Below, piece after piece: positions 23,801-37,614 of a DNA stretch of 64,000 nucleotides (position 1 is its first letter; every line of letters starts with the position of its first letter). A program made the position numbers and the translations under genes. The stretch spans positions 17,875,531-17,939,530 of the forward strand of contig CM039462.1 of assembly GCA_022414725.1 (NCBI GenBank), given 5' to 3'. The notes beneath the pieces are model-generated. The model was not told the DNA's origin. It made no database searches and was given only the letters and a program-made list of their open reading frames with translations. This DNA comes from Microglena sp. YARC. Taxonomy: Eukaryota; Chlorophyta; Chlorophyceae; Chlamydomonadales; Chlamydomonadaceae.

Positions 23801-26800
23801 AGATTAAAGCCGAACAGAAGGCGGCGGAAGAGAAGCGTGGTCGCTTTGACCGTGCTGTAGACAAGGCTAACCGAACAGGCTATAATTTGTGGGACAATAC
23901 TGAACTGCAACTCTTACCCTCACTCACGATCTATTTCTTGTCATGTTTTCTGCCTCTTCCCAGGCTACAAATGAAGCTAAGATCAAGGCGGAGCAGAAGG
24001 CAGCAGAAGAGAAGCGTGCTTGCTTTGACTGTGCTGTAGACAGGCATGCTATAAGGGATGGGAGCATACTGAACTGTAGCACTGTCCCCCACTCACGATT
24101 TCTTTGTCGTCATGTTTTCCGCCTCTTCCCAGGCTACCATGGAAGCAAAGGTCAAGGCAGAGCAGAAGGCAGCAGAAGAGAAGCGTGCTCGCTTTGACCG
24201 GGCCGTAGACAAGGCCAACTGGGCCAGCTTGGCGCTTAAGAACCAACCCAAGGAGATGGCTCCCGGAGAGGAGGAGGTGTATGGTGACGAGGTGGACAAT
24301 GAGCTGTATGAGAGTTTAGCTCGGGCGCGTCGCCAGGTAATAGTCATGCTGCAATTGTTGGGCCCCAACCCAAGGAGATGGCTCCGGGGCAGGGGGAGGT
24401 GTATGGTGATGAGGTGGACAATGAGCTGTAAGAAAGTTTAGCACGGGCGCGTCGCCAGGTAATGGTCGTGCTGCAATTGTTGGGCCCCAACCCAAGATGG
24501 CTCCGGGGCAGGGGGAGGTGTGTGGTGATGAGATGGACATTTGGACAATGAGCTGTATGAGAGTCTAGCACGGGCGCGTCGTCAGGTAATAGTCGTGCTG
24601 CAATTGATGGGCCCCAACCCAAGGAGATGGCTCCGGGGCAGGGGGAGGTGTTATGTGATGAGGTGGACAATGAGCTGTGTGAGAGTTTAGCATGGGCACG
24701 TCGCCAGGTAATAGTCGTGCTGTAATTGTTGGGCCCCAACCCAAGGAGATGGCTCCCGAAGAGGAGGAGGTGTATGGTGATGAGGTGGACAATGAGCTGT
24801 TTGAAAGTTTAGCACGGGCGCGTCGCCAGGTAATAGTCATGCTGCAATTGTTGGGCCCCAACCCAAGATGGCTTCGGGGCTGGGGGGGTGTATGGTGACG
24901 AGGTGGACAGTGAGCAGTATGAAAGTTTAGCACGGGCACGTCGCCAGGTAAAAGTTGACCTGTAATTGTTGGGCCCCAAAAAGATGGCTCCGGGGCAGGG
25001 GGAGGTGTTTGGTGACGAGGTGCACAATGAGCTGTACGACAGTTTAGCACGAGTGCCTCCCCAGGTTATAGTTGTGCTGCAATTGTTGGGCCCCAACCCA
25101 AGGAGATGGCTCTGGGCAGGGGGGAGGTGTTTGGTGGTTAGGTGGGCAATGAGCTGTGTGAGAGTTTAGCACGGGCGCATCGCCAGGTAATAGTCATGCT
25201 GCAATTGTTGAGCCCCGACCCAAGGAGATGGCTGTCCAACACTGACCATCCAATATATACCATATATGTCCAAGTGACCATCGAATACATGAATACGTCT
25301 AAACATTTTGACATATATATGGTATGTATGTATGTACCATATATATATAAATTACTATAGGATATATACTATAATATAATATATTATACGATACGATACG
25401 ATACTATACTATACTATACTATACTACACTATACTATACTATACTATACTATACTATACTATGCTATACTATACTAAGTGGACTAGACATGCTGTAGGAT
25501 AGTAAGCGAACACTGCTACCGCGGGTGGTATGTTTGTATTTTTACAGTCCAGGGGTAGCTAAATAGGTTTAAGGGACTTGCCTAACCTTACAAATAGGAA
25601 AGGCAGTTTAAAAAAACATGCATTAGTGAACTGAACCCCCAACGAATTATAAACAACGGGCCCTGTGTTTGTGCTATGCAGATAACATGACTAAAAAACA
25701 CTGGTGAACTGAACCCCAACAAATTGTAAACTGCTTGTGGTACTGCAAGTTCAAGTAAAGACAACTTGTGGTACAATCATCAACTAAATCGTACAACTGA
25801 TGGTCTAATCGAAATCTGCTTGTGGTGCTGCGGGTGCAAGTAAGGACAACTTGTGGTACAATCGTCAACTAAATCGTACAACTGATGGTATAATCGTAAT
25901 CTGCTTGTGGTGCTGCGGGTGCAAGTAAAGACAACGTGTGGTACAATTGAAACTAAATCTTACAACTTATGGTACAATGGTAGACTGCTTGTGCTGTTAC
26001 AGGTGCAAGTAAAGACAACTTGTTGTACAATCGTCAACTAAATCGTACAACTGATGGTCTAATCGTAATCTGCTTGTGATGCTGCGGGTGCAAGTAAGGA
26101 CAACGTGTGGTACAATCGTAAACTAAATCTTACAACTTGTGGTACAATGGTAAACTGCTTGTGCTGTTGCAGGTGCAAGTAAAGACAACTTGTTGTACAA
26201 TCGTCAACTAAATCGTGCAACTTGTGGTACAATTGTAAACTGCTTGTGGTGCTGCAGGTGCAAGTAAAGACAACATGTGGTACAATTGTAACTAAATCCT
26301 ACAACTTGTGGTACTCCAGGTGCAAGTAAAGACTGAAGACGAGACAAAGCCCGCACTAGATATCATTGCCGCATCAGCCTCACCCCCCACCCCACCCACC
26401 CACCCACCCAGTACGATATTTACCAACTGCAGGTACAAGTAAAGACTAAAGATGAAACAAAGCCCTCACTAGATAACATTGCTGCATCAGCCGCGCACAC
26501 ACACACACACACCACCCATTACGACATTTACCTACTGCAGGTGCAAGTAAAGACTGAAGATGAGACAAAGCCCTCACTAGATAACATTGCCGCATCAGCA
26601 GCCGTGAAGCGGGAGGAGGACGAGACAGCTCTTAAAGAAGACCTAAAATCAGGTATGAGGAAAGATGAGACAAAGCCCGCTCCAACTCGTACATACAGTC
26701 ACTACCACCACCTCCCACACCCATCGTATTGCTCCACACACGTACACACACTACCACCACCTAGTACGTACACTCACTAGCACTACCGCACACACTTACT

Positions 26801-29800
26801 GCATCGCATGCATCATCACCACCCTGCACAGCTCTTGCATCCACTGAGTCCATTCGTATTGCTCCACACACCTACACACACTATCACCTCCTAGTACGTA
26901 CACTCACTAGCACCACCTCTCACACCCATTGTATGTATCCACCCTGCACAGCTCGTACTTTCACTGTGTCCAGTGATGTTGTTCAAAACACCAACACTCA
27001 CTAACACCTACCACCATGTAGTACATACAGTCACTACCACTAGCACCACCTCCCACACCCATCGTATGTGTCCACCCTGCACAGCTGGTACCTTCACTGT
27101 GTCCAGTGATGTTGTTCTGAACACCAACACTCACTAACACCTACCACCACCTAGTACATACAGTCACTACCACCACCTCCCACACCCATCGTATGTGTCC
27201 ACCCTTTAAAAGTCTTGCATTCACCGAAACTAGCCAGTGTGTGCTGAACACCAACACACACTCATTAGCACCACCTCCCACACCCATCGTATGTGTCCAC
27301 CCTCCACAGCTCGTACCTTCACTGTGTCCAGTGATGTTGTTCTAAACACCAACACTCACTAACACCTACCACCATCCAGTACATACAGTCACCACCACCA
27401 CCTCTCACACCCATCGTATGTGACCATCCTCCATAGGTCTTGCATTCACCGAAACTAGTGAGTTTGTGCGCAACATCCAAGCTGCCAAGGCCAAGGATTT
27501 GCCGGGTAGCAAGGCGCAGACAGATGCAAAGGCGGAAGACTTGGACGTGTACATGGATGTAGACAAGGTGGGAGTAGTGGTGGTGGTGTGTGTTTGTGTG
27601 TGGTAGGGTAGGTGTACGTGTGTATTTGTGTGTGTTTGTGTGTGAGCAGGTGTGTGTTTGTGTGTGTATGAAGACTTAGACGTGTACATGGATGTGGACA
27701 AGGTGCGAGTAGTGGTGGTGGTGTGTGTTTGTGTTTGTGTGTGGTTGGGTATGTGTATGTGTGTGAGCAGGTGTGTGGTTGGGTATGTGTATGTGTGTGT
27801 ATGTGTGTGAGCAGGTGTGTGGTTGTGTGTGTAAGAAAAATTGGACATGTATGTGGATGTGGACAAGGTGCGAGTGGTGGTGTGTGTTTGTGGTTGGGTA
27901 GGTGTAAGTGTGTATTTGTGTGTGACCAGGTGTGAGCAGGTGTGTGTGTGTGTGTATGAAGAGTTGGACGTGTACATGAATGTGGACAAGGTGCGAAATA
28001 TCCCCCCCCCCCCCCCCCCCCCCCCCTACCCCCACACCACACCACACACACACCACCCCTACCACCACCACCCACCAAGCCACCCAGCCACCCTCCATCT
28101 ACCTTTGTCTGACAAACACTATTTCCTTAAACTCAATTAATGTATTAATTAATTACCCCCCCCCCCCCCACACACACACACACACACACACGCACACCAC
28201 ACACCACCACCACCACCACCCACCACCCACCAAGCCACCCAGCCACCCTTTATCTCCCCCCTGTCTGTCAAACGCTATATTCATCCAATTCAATTAGTTT
28301 ATTTATTCATTAATTAATTACTCCCCATACCCCACCACCACCACCACCACCACCTCCCACCAAGCCACCCAGCTTCCACCCAGCTTCCGATCTTTATCTA
28401 ACTTGATATTCTGGATTGCCTCGGGGTGATGTGAAGGTGGAGAATGGTAAGTCAGAGCCAGGGAGTGAAGAGCACGTATGAGGACAACCTTACAAAAAGG
28501 AAAGGCAGTCAAAAAAACAAGCACTGGTGAACTACACCCCGACAAATCGTACGTGACGGGGGCCCGCGGTTCGTGCTATGCTGATTATTGCACATAACGT
28601 TTCTTGTCTCGATTGCCTCAGGGTGATGTGGAGGTGGAAGATGTAAAGTCGGAGCCAGAGAGTGAAGAAGACATGGGAGGACAACCTCAAAAAGAGGAAA
28701 GGCAGTTTAAAACAAGATTAATTGAACATTACATTTCTTGCTTTGATTGCCACAGGATGATGTGAAGGTGGAAGATGTAAAGTCAGAGCCAGAGGGTGAA
28801 GAGCACATGGGAGGACAACCTCAAAAACCTGGAAAGGCAGTTCAAAAACAAGCCATGATTCAACATTACATTTCTTGTATGGATTTCCTCGGGGAAATGT
28901 CAAGGTGGAAGATGTGAAGTTGCAGCCAGAGAGTGAAGAGGACATGGGACAACCTTAAAACAGGAAAGGCAGTTTAAAAAACAAAAATAATTCAACATTA
29001 CGTTTCTTGTCTTGATTGCCACAGGATGATGTGAAGGTGGAAGATGTCAAGTCAGAGCCAGAGAGTGAAGAAGACATGGGAGGAAACCCACAAGGAAGGT
29101 GAGTGGACAAGGGAGGGAGGTGAGAGGACAAGGGAGGGAGGTGGGAGGACAAGGGAGGTGAAAATACATGGGAGGAAACCCGCAAGGAAGGTGAGTGGAC
29201 AAGGGAGGGAGGTGAGAGGACAATGGAGGGAGGTGAAAAGACATGGGAGGAAACCCGCAAGCATGGTGAGTGGACAAGGGAGGGAGGTGAGAGGACAAGG
29301 GAGGGAGGTGGGAGGACAAGGGAGGTGAAAAGACATGGGAGGAAATCCGCAAGGAAGGTGAGTGGACAAGGGAGGGAGGTGAGAGGACAATGGAGGGAGG
29401 TGGGAGGACAAGGGAGGTGAAAAGACATGGGAGGAAACCCGCAAGGAAGGTGAGTGGACAAGGGAGGGAGGTGAGAGGACAATGGAGGGAGGTGGGAGGA
29501 CAAGGGAGGTGAAAAGACATAGGAGGAAACCCGCAAGGAAGGTGAGGGCATACATGGCCCTCATGCTAGTTGTTATGGATTGGTTTGGTTTGGATACATG
29601 GTTTGGTTTGGTGACATGGGAGGGAACCCGCAAGGAAGGTTAAGGCATGTCTCATACATGGCCCTTATGCTAGTTGTAGTTTGGTTTGGTTTGGATACAT
29701 GGTTTGGTTTGGTGACATGGGAGGGAACCCGCAAGGAAGGTGAGGGCGTGTCTCATACATGGCCCTTATGCTAGTTGTAGTTTGGTTTGGTTTGGATACA

Positions 29801-32800
29801 TGGTTTGGTTTGGTGACATGGGAGGGAACCCGCAAGGAAGGTGAGGGCGTGTCTCATACATGGCCCTTATGCTAGTTGTAGTTTGGTTTGGTTTGGATAC
29901 ATGGTTTGGTTTGGTGACATGGGAGGGAACCCGCAAGGAAGGTGAGGGCATGTCTCATACATGGCCCTTATGCTACTTGTAGTTTGGTTTGGTTTGGATA
30001 CATGGTTTGGTCTGGATAAATGGATTGGTTTGGATACATGGTTTGGTTTGATTTATTTATTGGATTGCTAATGGGCTGTCTAACAGACAACATTACCATG
30101 GTGCTTCATGCCCATGGTATCCTTGCTCCCTCATTATTTTATCATGCCCTTATCCTTTCTCTCCCCCTGCTAGCTCAATCGACCAACCTCAATCGCAATG
30201 CTCTATCTTCTATCATCTATAACTTGCTTGTTCTATCATGCTCTATGCCTATGGTATCCTTGCCCCCTCATTGTTTAATCATGCCCTTATCCTTGCTCTC
30301 CCCCTGCTAGCTCAATCGGCCAACCTCAATCGCAATGCTCTATCTTCTATCATCTATAACTTGCTTGTACTATCATGCTCTATGCCTATGCTATCCTTGC
30401 TCCCTCATTGTTTTATCATGCCCTTATCCTTGCTCTCCCCCTGCTAGCTCAATCGGCCAACCTCAATCGCAATGCTCTATCTTCTATAATCTATTACTTA
30501 CTTGTACTATCATGCTCTATGCCCATGGTGTCCTTGCTCTCTTATTATGTTATAACTCACTTGTACCTCAATAACTCACTTGTACCGCTATAACTCACGT
30601 GTACTATCACCGCTATTACATACTTATACCACTATAACTCACTTGTACCGCTATGACACGCTTGTACTATCTGCAATGATGTATGACTCATTTGTACTAT
30701 CACCGCCGTAACACACTTGTACCGCTATAACACACGTGTACTATATGCAGTGATACATTACTCACTTGTACTACATGCAATAATATATTTTGCACTTGTA
30801 CTCTCACCACTGTAACACACTTGTACCGCTACAACACACTTGTACCGCTACAACTCACTTGTACTATCACCGCTGTCCTCGTGTGCAGATGGGTGGCAGC
30901 AGAGGGGGAGGGCGGAGGGCGGGCAGGTCGCGGTGGTCGTCAGATCCGTAAGAGAGATCGTGATGGAGATGAGGATGAGGACGAGGCTGGCAGCAGTAAA
31001 GGACATGGAGACAATGTGGTTAATGAGGCATCTATGGGGAGAGGTGTGTGGGTGTTTGGAGGTTTGGGGGTGTGGGTGTTAGGAGGTGTGGGTGTGGGGA
31101 GGTTTGGGGGGATGGGGAGAGGTGTGTGGGTGGGGAGGTTTAGGGGTGTGTGTGGGGGGGGAGGTTTGGGTGTGTGTGGGGGGGGAAGAGGTGTGTGGGT
31201 GTTAAGAGGTTTGGGTGTGTGAGTGTGAGGAGAGGTGTGTGTGTTGGGAGCTTTGGGGGTGTGGGGAGAGGTGTGTGGGTGTGGGGAGAGGTTTGGGTGT
31301 GTGGGTGTGGGGAGAGGTATGTGGGTGTTGGTCGTCAGATCCCCAAGAGAGATCGTGATGGAGATGAGGATGAGGACGAGGCTGGCAGCAGTGAAGAACA
31401 TGGAGACAACGTGGTTAACGAGGCATCTGTGGGGAGAGGTGTTGGGGTGTGGGGAGTTTTGGGGGTGTGGGGAGAGGTGTGTGGGTGGGGGGGTTAAGGG
31501 GCGGGGGGGTGGGGGAGGTTTGGGGATGTTGGGGTGGGGAGAGGTGTGTGGGTGTTGGGAGGTTTGGGGGTGGGGGTGGGGGTAGCTGTGGGGAGAGGTG
31601 TGTGGCTATGTGGGGTGGAGGGTGCTTGGGGCTGTTTAACACCCTGAACACCTGTTTAACAACCGAACAGGGTGCAGGCTGCCGAAGGGTCATGGAGGGT
31701 GTTGCCATTTTGTTAATCGATTATGATTGAGGTGCTGGCTAGCCTTTCTTTCATGGTGGGTGCTGGTTCCTTCTTTTTCTGCCATGATGGGGTTTGCTGG
31801 CCCATTGGTCTTCTGCCATGATGGTGGTTGCTGGATACTTGTTCATCTTTCATGATTGAGGTGCTAGCTCCTTGGTTTTTCTGCCATGGTGGGGGGTGTT
31901 GACATCTTGTTCATCTTTCATGATTGAGGTGCTGGCTCCTTGGTTTTTCTGCCATGGTGGGGGGTGTTGACATCTTGTTCATCTTTCATGATTGAGGTGC
32001 TGGCTCCTTGTTTTTTCTGCCATGGTGGGGGGTGTTGACATCTTGTTCATCTTTCATGATTGAGGTGCTGACGTGTCTTTATTTCGTGGTGGGAGGATGC
32101 TGGTTCCTCATTCTTCTGCCATGATAGGGTTTGCTGGCTCCTTCGTCTTCTGCTAGGGTGGGGGGTGCTGACATCGTGTTAATCTATCATGATTGAGGTG
32201 CTGGCTAGTTCCTCTTCTGCCATGATGAGGTTTGCTGCCTCCTTGTTTTTCTGCCATGGTGGGCGGTGCTGACATCTTGTTAATCTTTCATGACTGAGGT
32301 GCTGGCGTGCCTTTATTTCTTGATGGGAGGATGCTGGTTCCTCATTCTTCTGCCATGATAGGGTTTGCTGGCTCCTTCGTCTTCTGCTAGGGTGGGGGGT
32401 GCTGACATCGTGTTAATCTATCATGATTGAGGTGCTGGCTAGTTCCTCTTCTGCCATGATGAGGTTTGCTGCCTCCTTGGTCTTCTGCCATTGTGGAGGG
32501 TGCTGACGTCTTGTTAATCTATCACGATGAGGTGCTGACGTTCCTTTATTTAGTTATTTCTTCTTTTTGATGTTGATGACGGGGCTATCGTTTTCTGGAG
32601 TACAGGGCTATCGATTGCTGCAGTACAGGGCTAGCGTTTGCTGCAGTACAGGGCCTGGTAGTGGGGAGGCTAGCTTGATCAACTTTCTGACCACTGTTTA
32701 TTTTTTTGCTACACGTAGCAGCTTCTAGACAGCTCCCTTCCCCCGTTCTTGGGCCAAACCCGAAGCTTGCTAGTGTGTCTGACTGCTGGCATGATAGACA

Positions 32801-35800
32801 TTTCAATGCTGCTGCCAGCTTTGGGTTTGACTCAGTGGCTGGCTAATGGAGCTGACTGAAGGCCGCCTTGCGTAGACGGAAGAAAAAAAACTGTTTCTCT
32901 CCTCCCCGGGCCCTGATCGTGCCACTTTTTATTTTGTTGCTACACATTGCAGCTTCTAGGCAGCTCCTTTTACCCATCCTTGGGCCAAACCTGTATCTAG
33001 CGAGTGCGTCTGAAATCTGGCATGACCGGCATTCCAATGCAGCTGCAAGCTTTGGGCTTGACACAGTCGCTGGCTGATGGAGCTGGATGGAGGCTGCTAC
33101 GCGTAGCCCCAAAATAAAACTGTTGACAGCTTTATCAACTTTCACACCTACCCAGACCCTGATCATGCATGTGCTACCTATCCTCTCAACACCCTATCCC
33201 CAATATGAAAACCCACTGACCCACTGACCACCCCACACGCACCCACTGATCCACTGACCACCCCTCATGAACCCACTAACCCACCGACCACCCCCCAAGA
33301 ACCCACTGACCCACTGACCACCCCACATGAACCCACTGACCGCCCCACATGAACTCCATTAGCCCACAGACCCACTGACATTAAATTATGTGTCTCCTCT
33401 GTTTTTGACAGGTCTGGCAGGCGTGCTTGGTTTGTTGAAAGACAAGGGCGAGTTTACAAAGGATCGAATTGTTTGGGCAGGTCGCAACCACGACAAGAGT
33501 AAAGTGGCGCTGCAGGTGAGTTGAAACGGCACTGTTTCATTTTTGGGTTCATGTGCGGTGGTCAGTGGATCAGTGGGCTCGTGTGGTGTGGTCAGTGGGT
33601 TCATGTGGGGTGGTCAGTGGGTCAGTGGGTTCATATGGGGTGGACTGTGGATCAGTGGGTTCGTGTCAGGGATAGGGTGTTGAGGCGATAGGTAGCACAT
33701 TCATTACCAGTGCCTTGGTAGTTTCGAAAGTTGATCAATGTGTCAACTGTTTCATTTGTGGGCTACGCGTGGTCAGTGTGTCAGTGGATCAGACAGTTCA
33801 TGCCAGTTGGTTTATGTGGGGTGGGCAGTGGGTCAGTGGATCACCAGGGGGGGGGGGGGGGAGGGGGGGGGGGGGGGGGGGGGGGATGAAACGAGGAGGG
33901 GGCCTACGATTTCGACCTGAACCTGGTCTCATATGACTTTAAAGGGCTGGGAAGGGAAGCTCTGCTTCGAACCCGGTCTGAAAATGGCCAGCCAACGCGT
34001 ATCGGCCCATGGTGCTTCTTGCTGATATTTGCTGTTGCGCAAGACCTGCGTTGGCTGTAGGCAGGAGCCTCCTGCGGCCCTCATATGATTTGTGTTGGTC
34101 AGACAGTGTCATTTCGTCACAGGCGAGTCTTCGCGCAGGGGTGGGTGGGTTTCCCAGGTAGCCGATCCAGCCAGGCAGATGGAGCCAAGCCGAGCCATAT
34201 CGGAAGCGTCCAGACAGTTTTCAGGAAAATTAAATTTCTGCGCTGGACAGAACACTAGAATTTCTGCGTTGGCTGTAGGCAAGAGCCTCATGCGGCCCTC
34301 TTGTGGATCACTGGGTTCATGTCAGGGATAGGGTGTCGAGACGAAAGGTAGCACATTCATTACGCCACCAAAACGGTGGTCGGGAGTTTGGTTTGTTTGT
34401 CCTTGACACACTCCTGATGTAATGGTTTTTTTTGCTTTCTGGGTGCTTTTCTTTTTGTTTAAAGCACAGAGTCTCATACACCCTCGCAGTGTCAAGTAGA
34501 CTTTAACATGTAATGTAATTTAATTACCAGGGACTGGGTAGTTGTGAAAGTTGATCAAGCTGTCAACTTTTTCATTTCTGGGCTACGCGTAGCAGCTTTC
34601 AGCCAGCTCCATTAGCCAGCGACTGTGTCATGCCCAAAGCTTGCTGCTGCATTGGAATGCCTGTCATGACACGGCAGTATACCTAACCAAAGCAGAGCAG
34701 AGCACCACACAGCACAAACAACACAACTCAACACAGCACAGCACCACACCACACAGCATAGCGCAACACAACGCAGCGTAGCACTACACAGCAGAGCACA
34801 GCACCACACAGCACAGCACAGCGCAACAAAACACGGCACCACACAGCACAGCACAGCGCAACACAAGACGGCATCGGACAGCACAGCACAGCGCAACACA
34901 ACACGGCACCACACAGCACAGCACAGCGCAACACAAGACGGCGTCGGACAGCACAGCGCAACACAACACGGCACCACACAGCACAGCACAGCGCAACACA
35001 AGACGGCATCGGACAGCACAGCACAGCGCAACACAACACGGCACCACACAGCACAGCGCAACACAACACAGCACAGCACAGTACCACACAGCACAGCACA
35101 GCGCAACACAACACAGCAGAGCACCACACAGCACAGAGCAACACAAAACAGCACAGCACCACACAGTACCACTCCACACAACGTAACACCACACAAGACA
35201 ACACAACAAATATCGTCACCTCTTCCATCAGCCGTCTTGCCCCTCCCAAGGCTTGGGTGGTACGTACACGGGATGAGCCCCACACAACAACACACAACAC
35301 AGCAGATCAGAACATAGCAAATGTCGTCACCTCTTCTCAGGGTTTGGGTGATATGTACACTGGACGAGCCACACACAACACCACACAACACCATACAACA
35401 GAACATAACCAATGTCGTCACCTCCTCTCAGGGCTTGGGTGATACGTACACGGGAAGAGCCACACACAACAACACACAGCAACATACAACACCACACAAC
35501 ACAGCACAACAGAACATAACCAATGTCGTCACCTCTTCTTTGGGCTTGGGTGATACGTACACGGGAAGAGCCACACACAACAACATACAACAGAACACAA
35601 TAGAACACAACAGAACAGAACATAACCAATGTCGTCACCTCCTCTCTGGGCTTGGGTGATACGTACACGGGAAGAGCCACACACAACAACACACAGCAAC
35701 ATACAACACCACACAACACAGCACAACAGAACATAACCAATGTTGTCACCTCCTCTCAGGGCTTGGGTGATACGTACACGGGAAGAGCCACACACAACAA

Positions 35801-37570
35801 CACACAGCAACATACAACACCACACAACACAGCACTACAGAACAGAACAAATGTTGTCACCTCTTCTTTGGGCTTGGGTGATACGTACACGGGAAGAGCC
35901 ACACACAACAACATACAACAGAACACAATAGAACACAACAGAACAGAACAGAACAAATGTCGTCACCTCTTCTCAGGGCTTGGGTGATACGAACACAGGA
36001 AGAGCCACACACAACAACACACAACAACACACAACACAGCACAACAGAACACAACAGAACAGAACGAATGTCGTCACCTCTTCTCAGGGCTTGGGTGATA
36101 CATACACGGGAGGAGCCCACGAGGAGCATTACGCACGCAGTATTGAAACGGCTCTGACCAAGAAAGACGAGTTCGGTCGTATCCTCACCCCCAAGGAGCG
36201 CTTCCGAGACCTGTGCTACCAGTGAGTCTCATGTTTCTAACTCGTGTTGCAAAGAGGTGTGGGAATGTGTGTGGTTTGTTGTGGCTGGGTGGATTCCAAA
36301 ACCAGTGAGTCTCGTGATGCTTACTAATGCTCTTAAGGGGTGTGGGGATGTGTGTGTGGTCTGTTGTGGCTGGGTGCCTTCAGAAACCTGTGCTACCAGT
36401 GAGTCTCATGTTGCTTACTCATGTTGTTTAGGGGTGTGGGAATGTGTGTGTGGTCTGTTGTGGGTGGGTGGCTTCTGAAACCTATGCTACCAGTGAGCCT
36501 CGTGTTTCTAACTCATGTTGTAAAGGGGTGTGGGAATGAGTGTGTGGCCTGTCGTGGCTGGGTGGCTTCCAAAACCAGAGAGTCTCGTGATGCTTACTAA
36601 TGTTGTAAAGGGGTGTGGGAATGTGTGTGGTTTGTTGTGGCTGGGTGGATTCCAAAACCAGTGAGTCTGGTGTTGCTTACTAATGCTCTTAAGGGGTGTG
36701 GGGATGTGTGTGTGGTCTGTTGTGTCTGGGTGCCTTCAGAAACCTGTGCTACCAGTGAGTCTCATGTTGCTTACTCATGTTGTTTAGGGGTGTGGGAATG
36801 TGTGTGTGGTCTGTTGTGGGTGGGTGGCTTCTGAAACCTATGCTACCAGTGAGCCTCGTGTTTCTAACTCATGTTGTAAAGGGGTGTGGGAATGAGTGTG
36901 TGGCCTGTCGTGGCTGGGTGGCTTCCAAAACCAGAGAGTCTCGTGATGCTTACTAATGTTGTAAAGGGGTGTGGGGATGTGTGTGTGGTCTGTTGTGGCT
37001 GGGTGGATTCAGAAACCTGTGCTACCAGTGAGTCTCATGTTTCTAACTCATGTTGCTTACTAATGTTGCAAAGGGTTGTGGGAATTTGTGTGTGGTCTGT
37101 TGTGGCTGGGTGGCTTCAGGAACCTGTGCTATCAGAGAGTCTCATGTTGCTAACTAATGTTGTAAAAAGGTGTGGGAATGTGTGTGTGCGGTTCGTCGTG
37201 GCTAGTTGGGAGGCTAGCTGACTAGTAAATGTTCCTTACAAATATTCCTGAGCACTGCATTCCCCCTTGCCCCGCAGGTTCCATGGTACCCAACCAAGTA
37301 AGAACAAGCAGGCTAATATAACACAAATAATATATAATATTATAATATACATAACAAAGTGAGTGGGGTGTGGCGGGTGTGGTGGGTGTGGACTTACCCA
37401 AGGGCAACAGGAGCTATATCATGACACAAGGCTGCCTCAGCTCCTTCTTCGAATCTGCCTAGGTATATTCTGTGTGTCAAGTGCTTTCCCCCTTGCCCCG
37501 CAGGTGGTGTGTGTGGTTACACCGAGTGGAAGTACTTCCTGGGTCTCTCCCCCCCCCCCCCCCCCCACAC

Positions 37571-37614
<44 letters not shown>

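Noticed and set aside
21340..25225. CRISPR-like regularly spaced repeats
   Set aside because: Units contain exon edges of SART1, vary in sequence and lie in a eukaryotic gene; there are no cas genes and no unique spacers.
34612..35421. Cys/Val-rich minus-strand frame of 269 codons
   Set aside because: Produced by the CACAGCACAGCG minisatellite; no conserved residues or start context.
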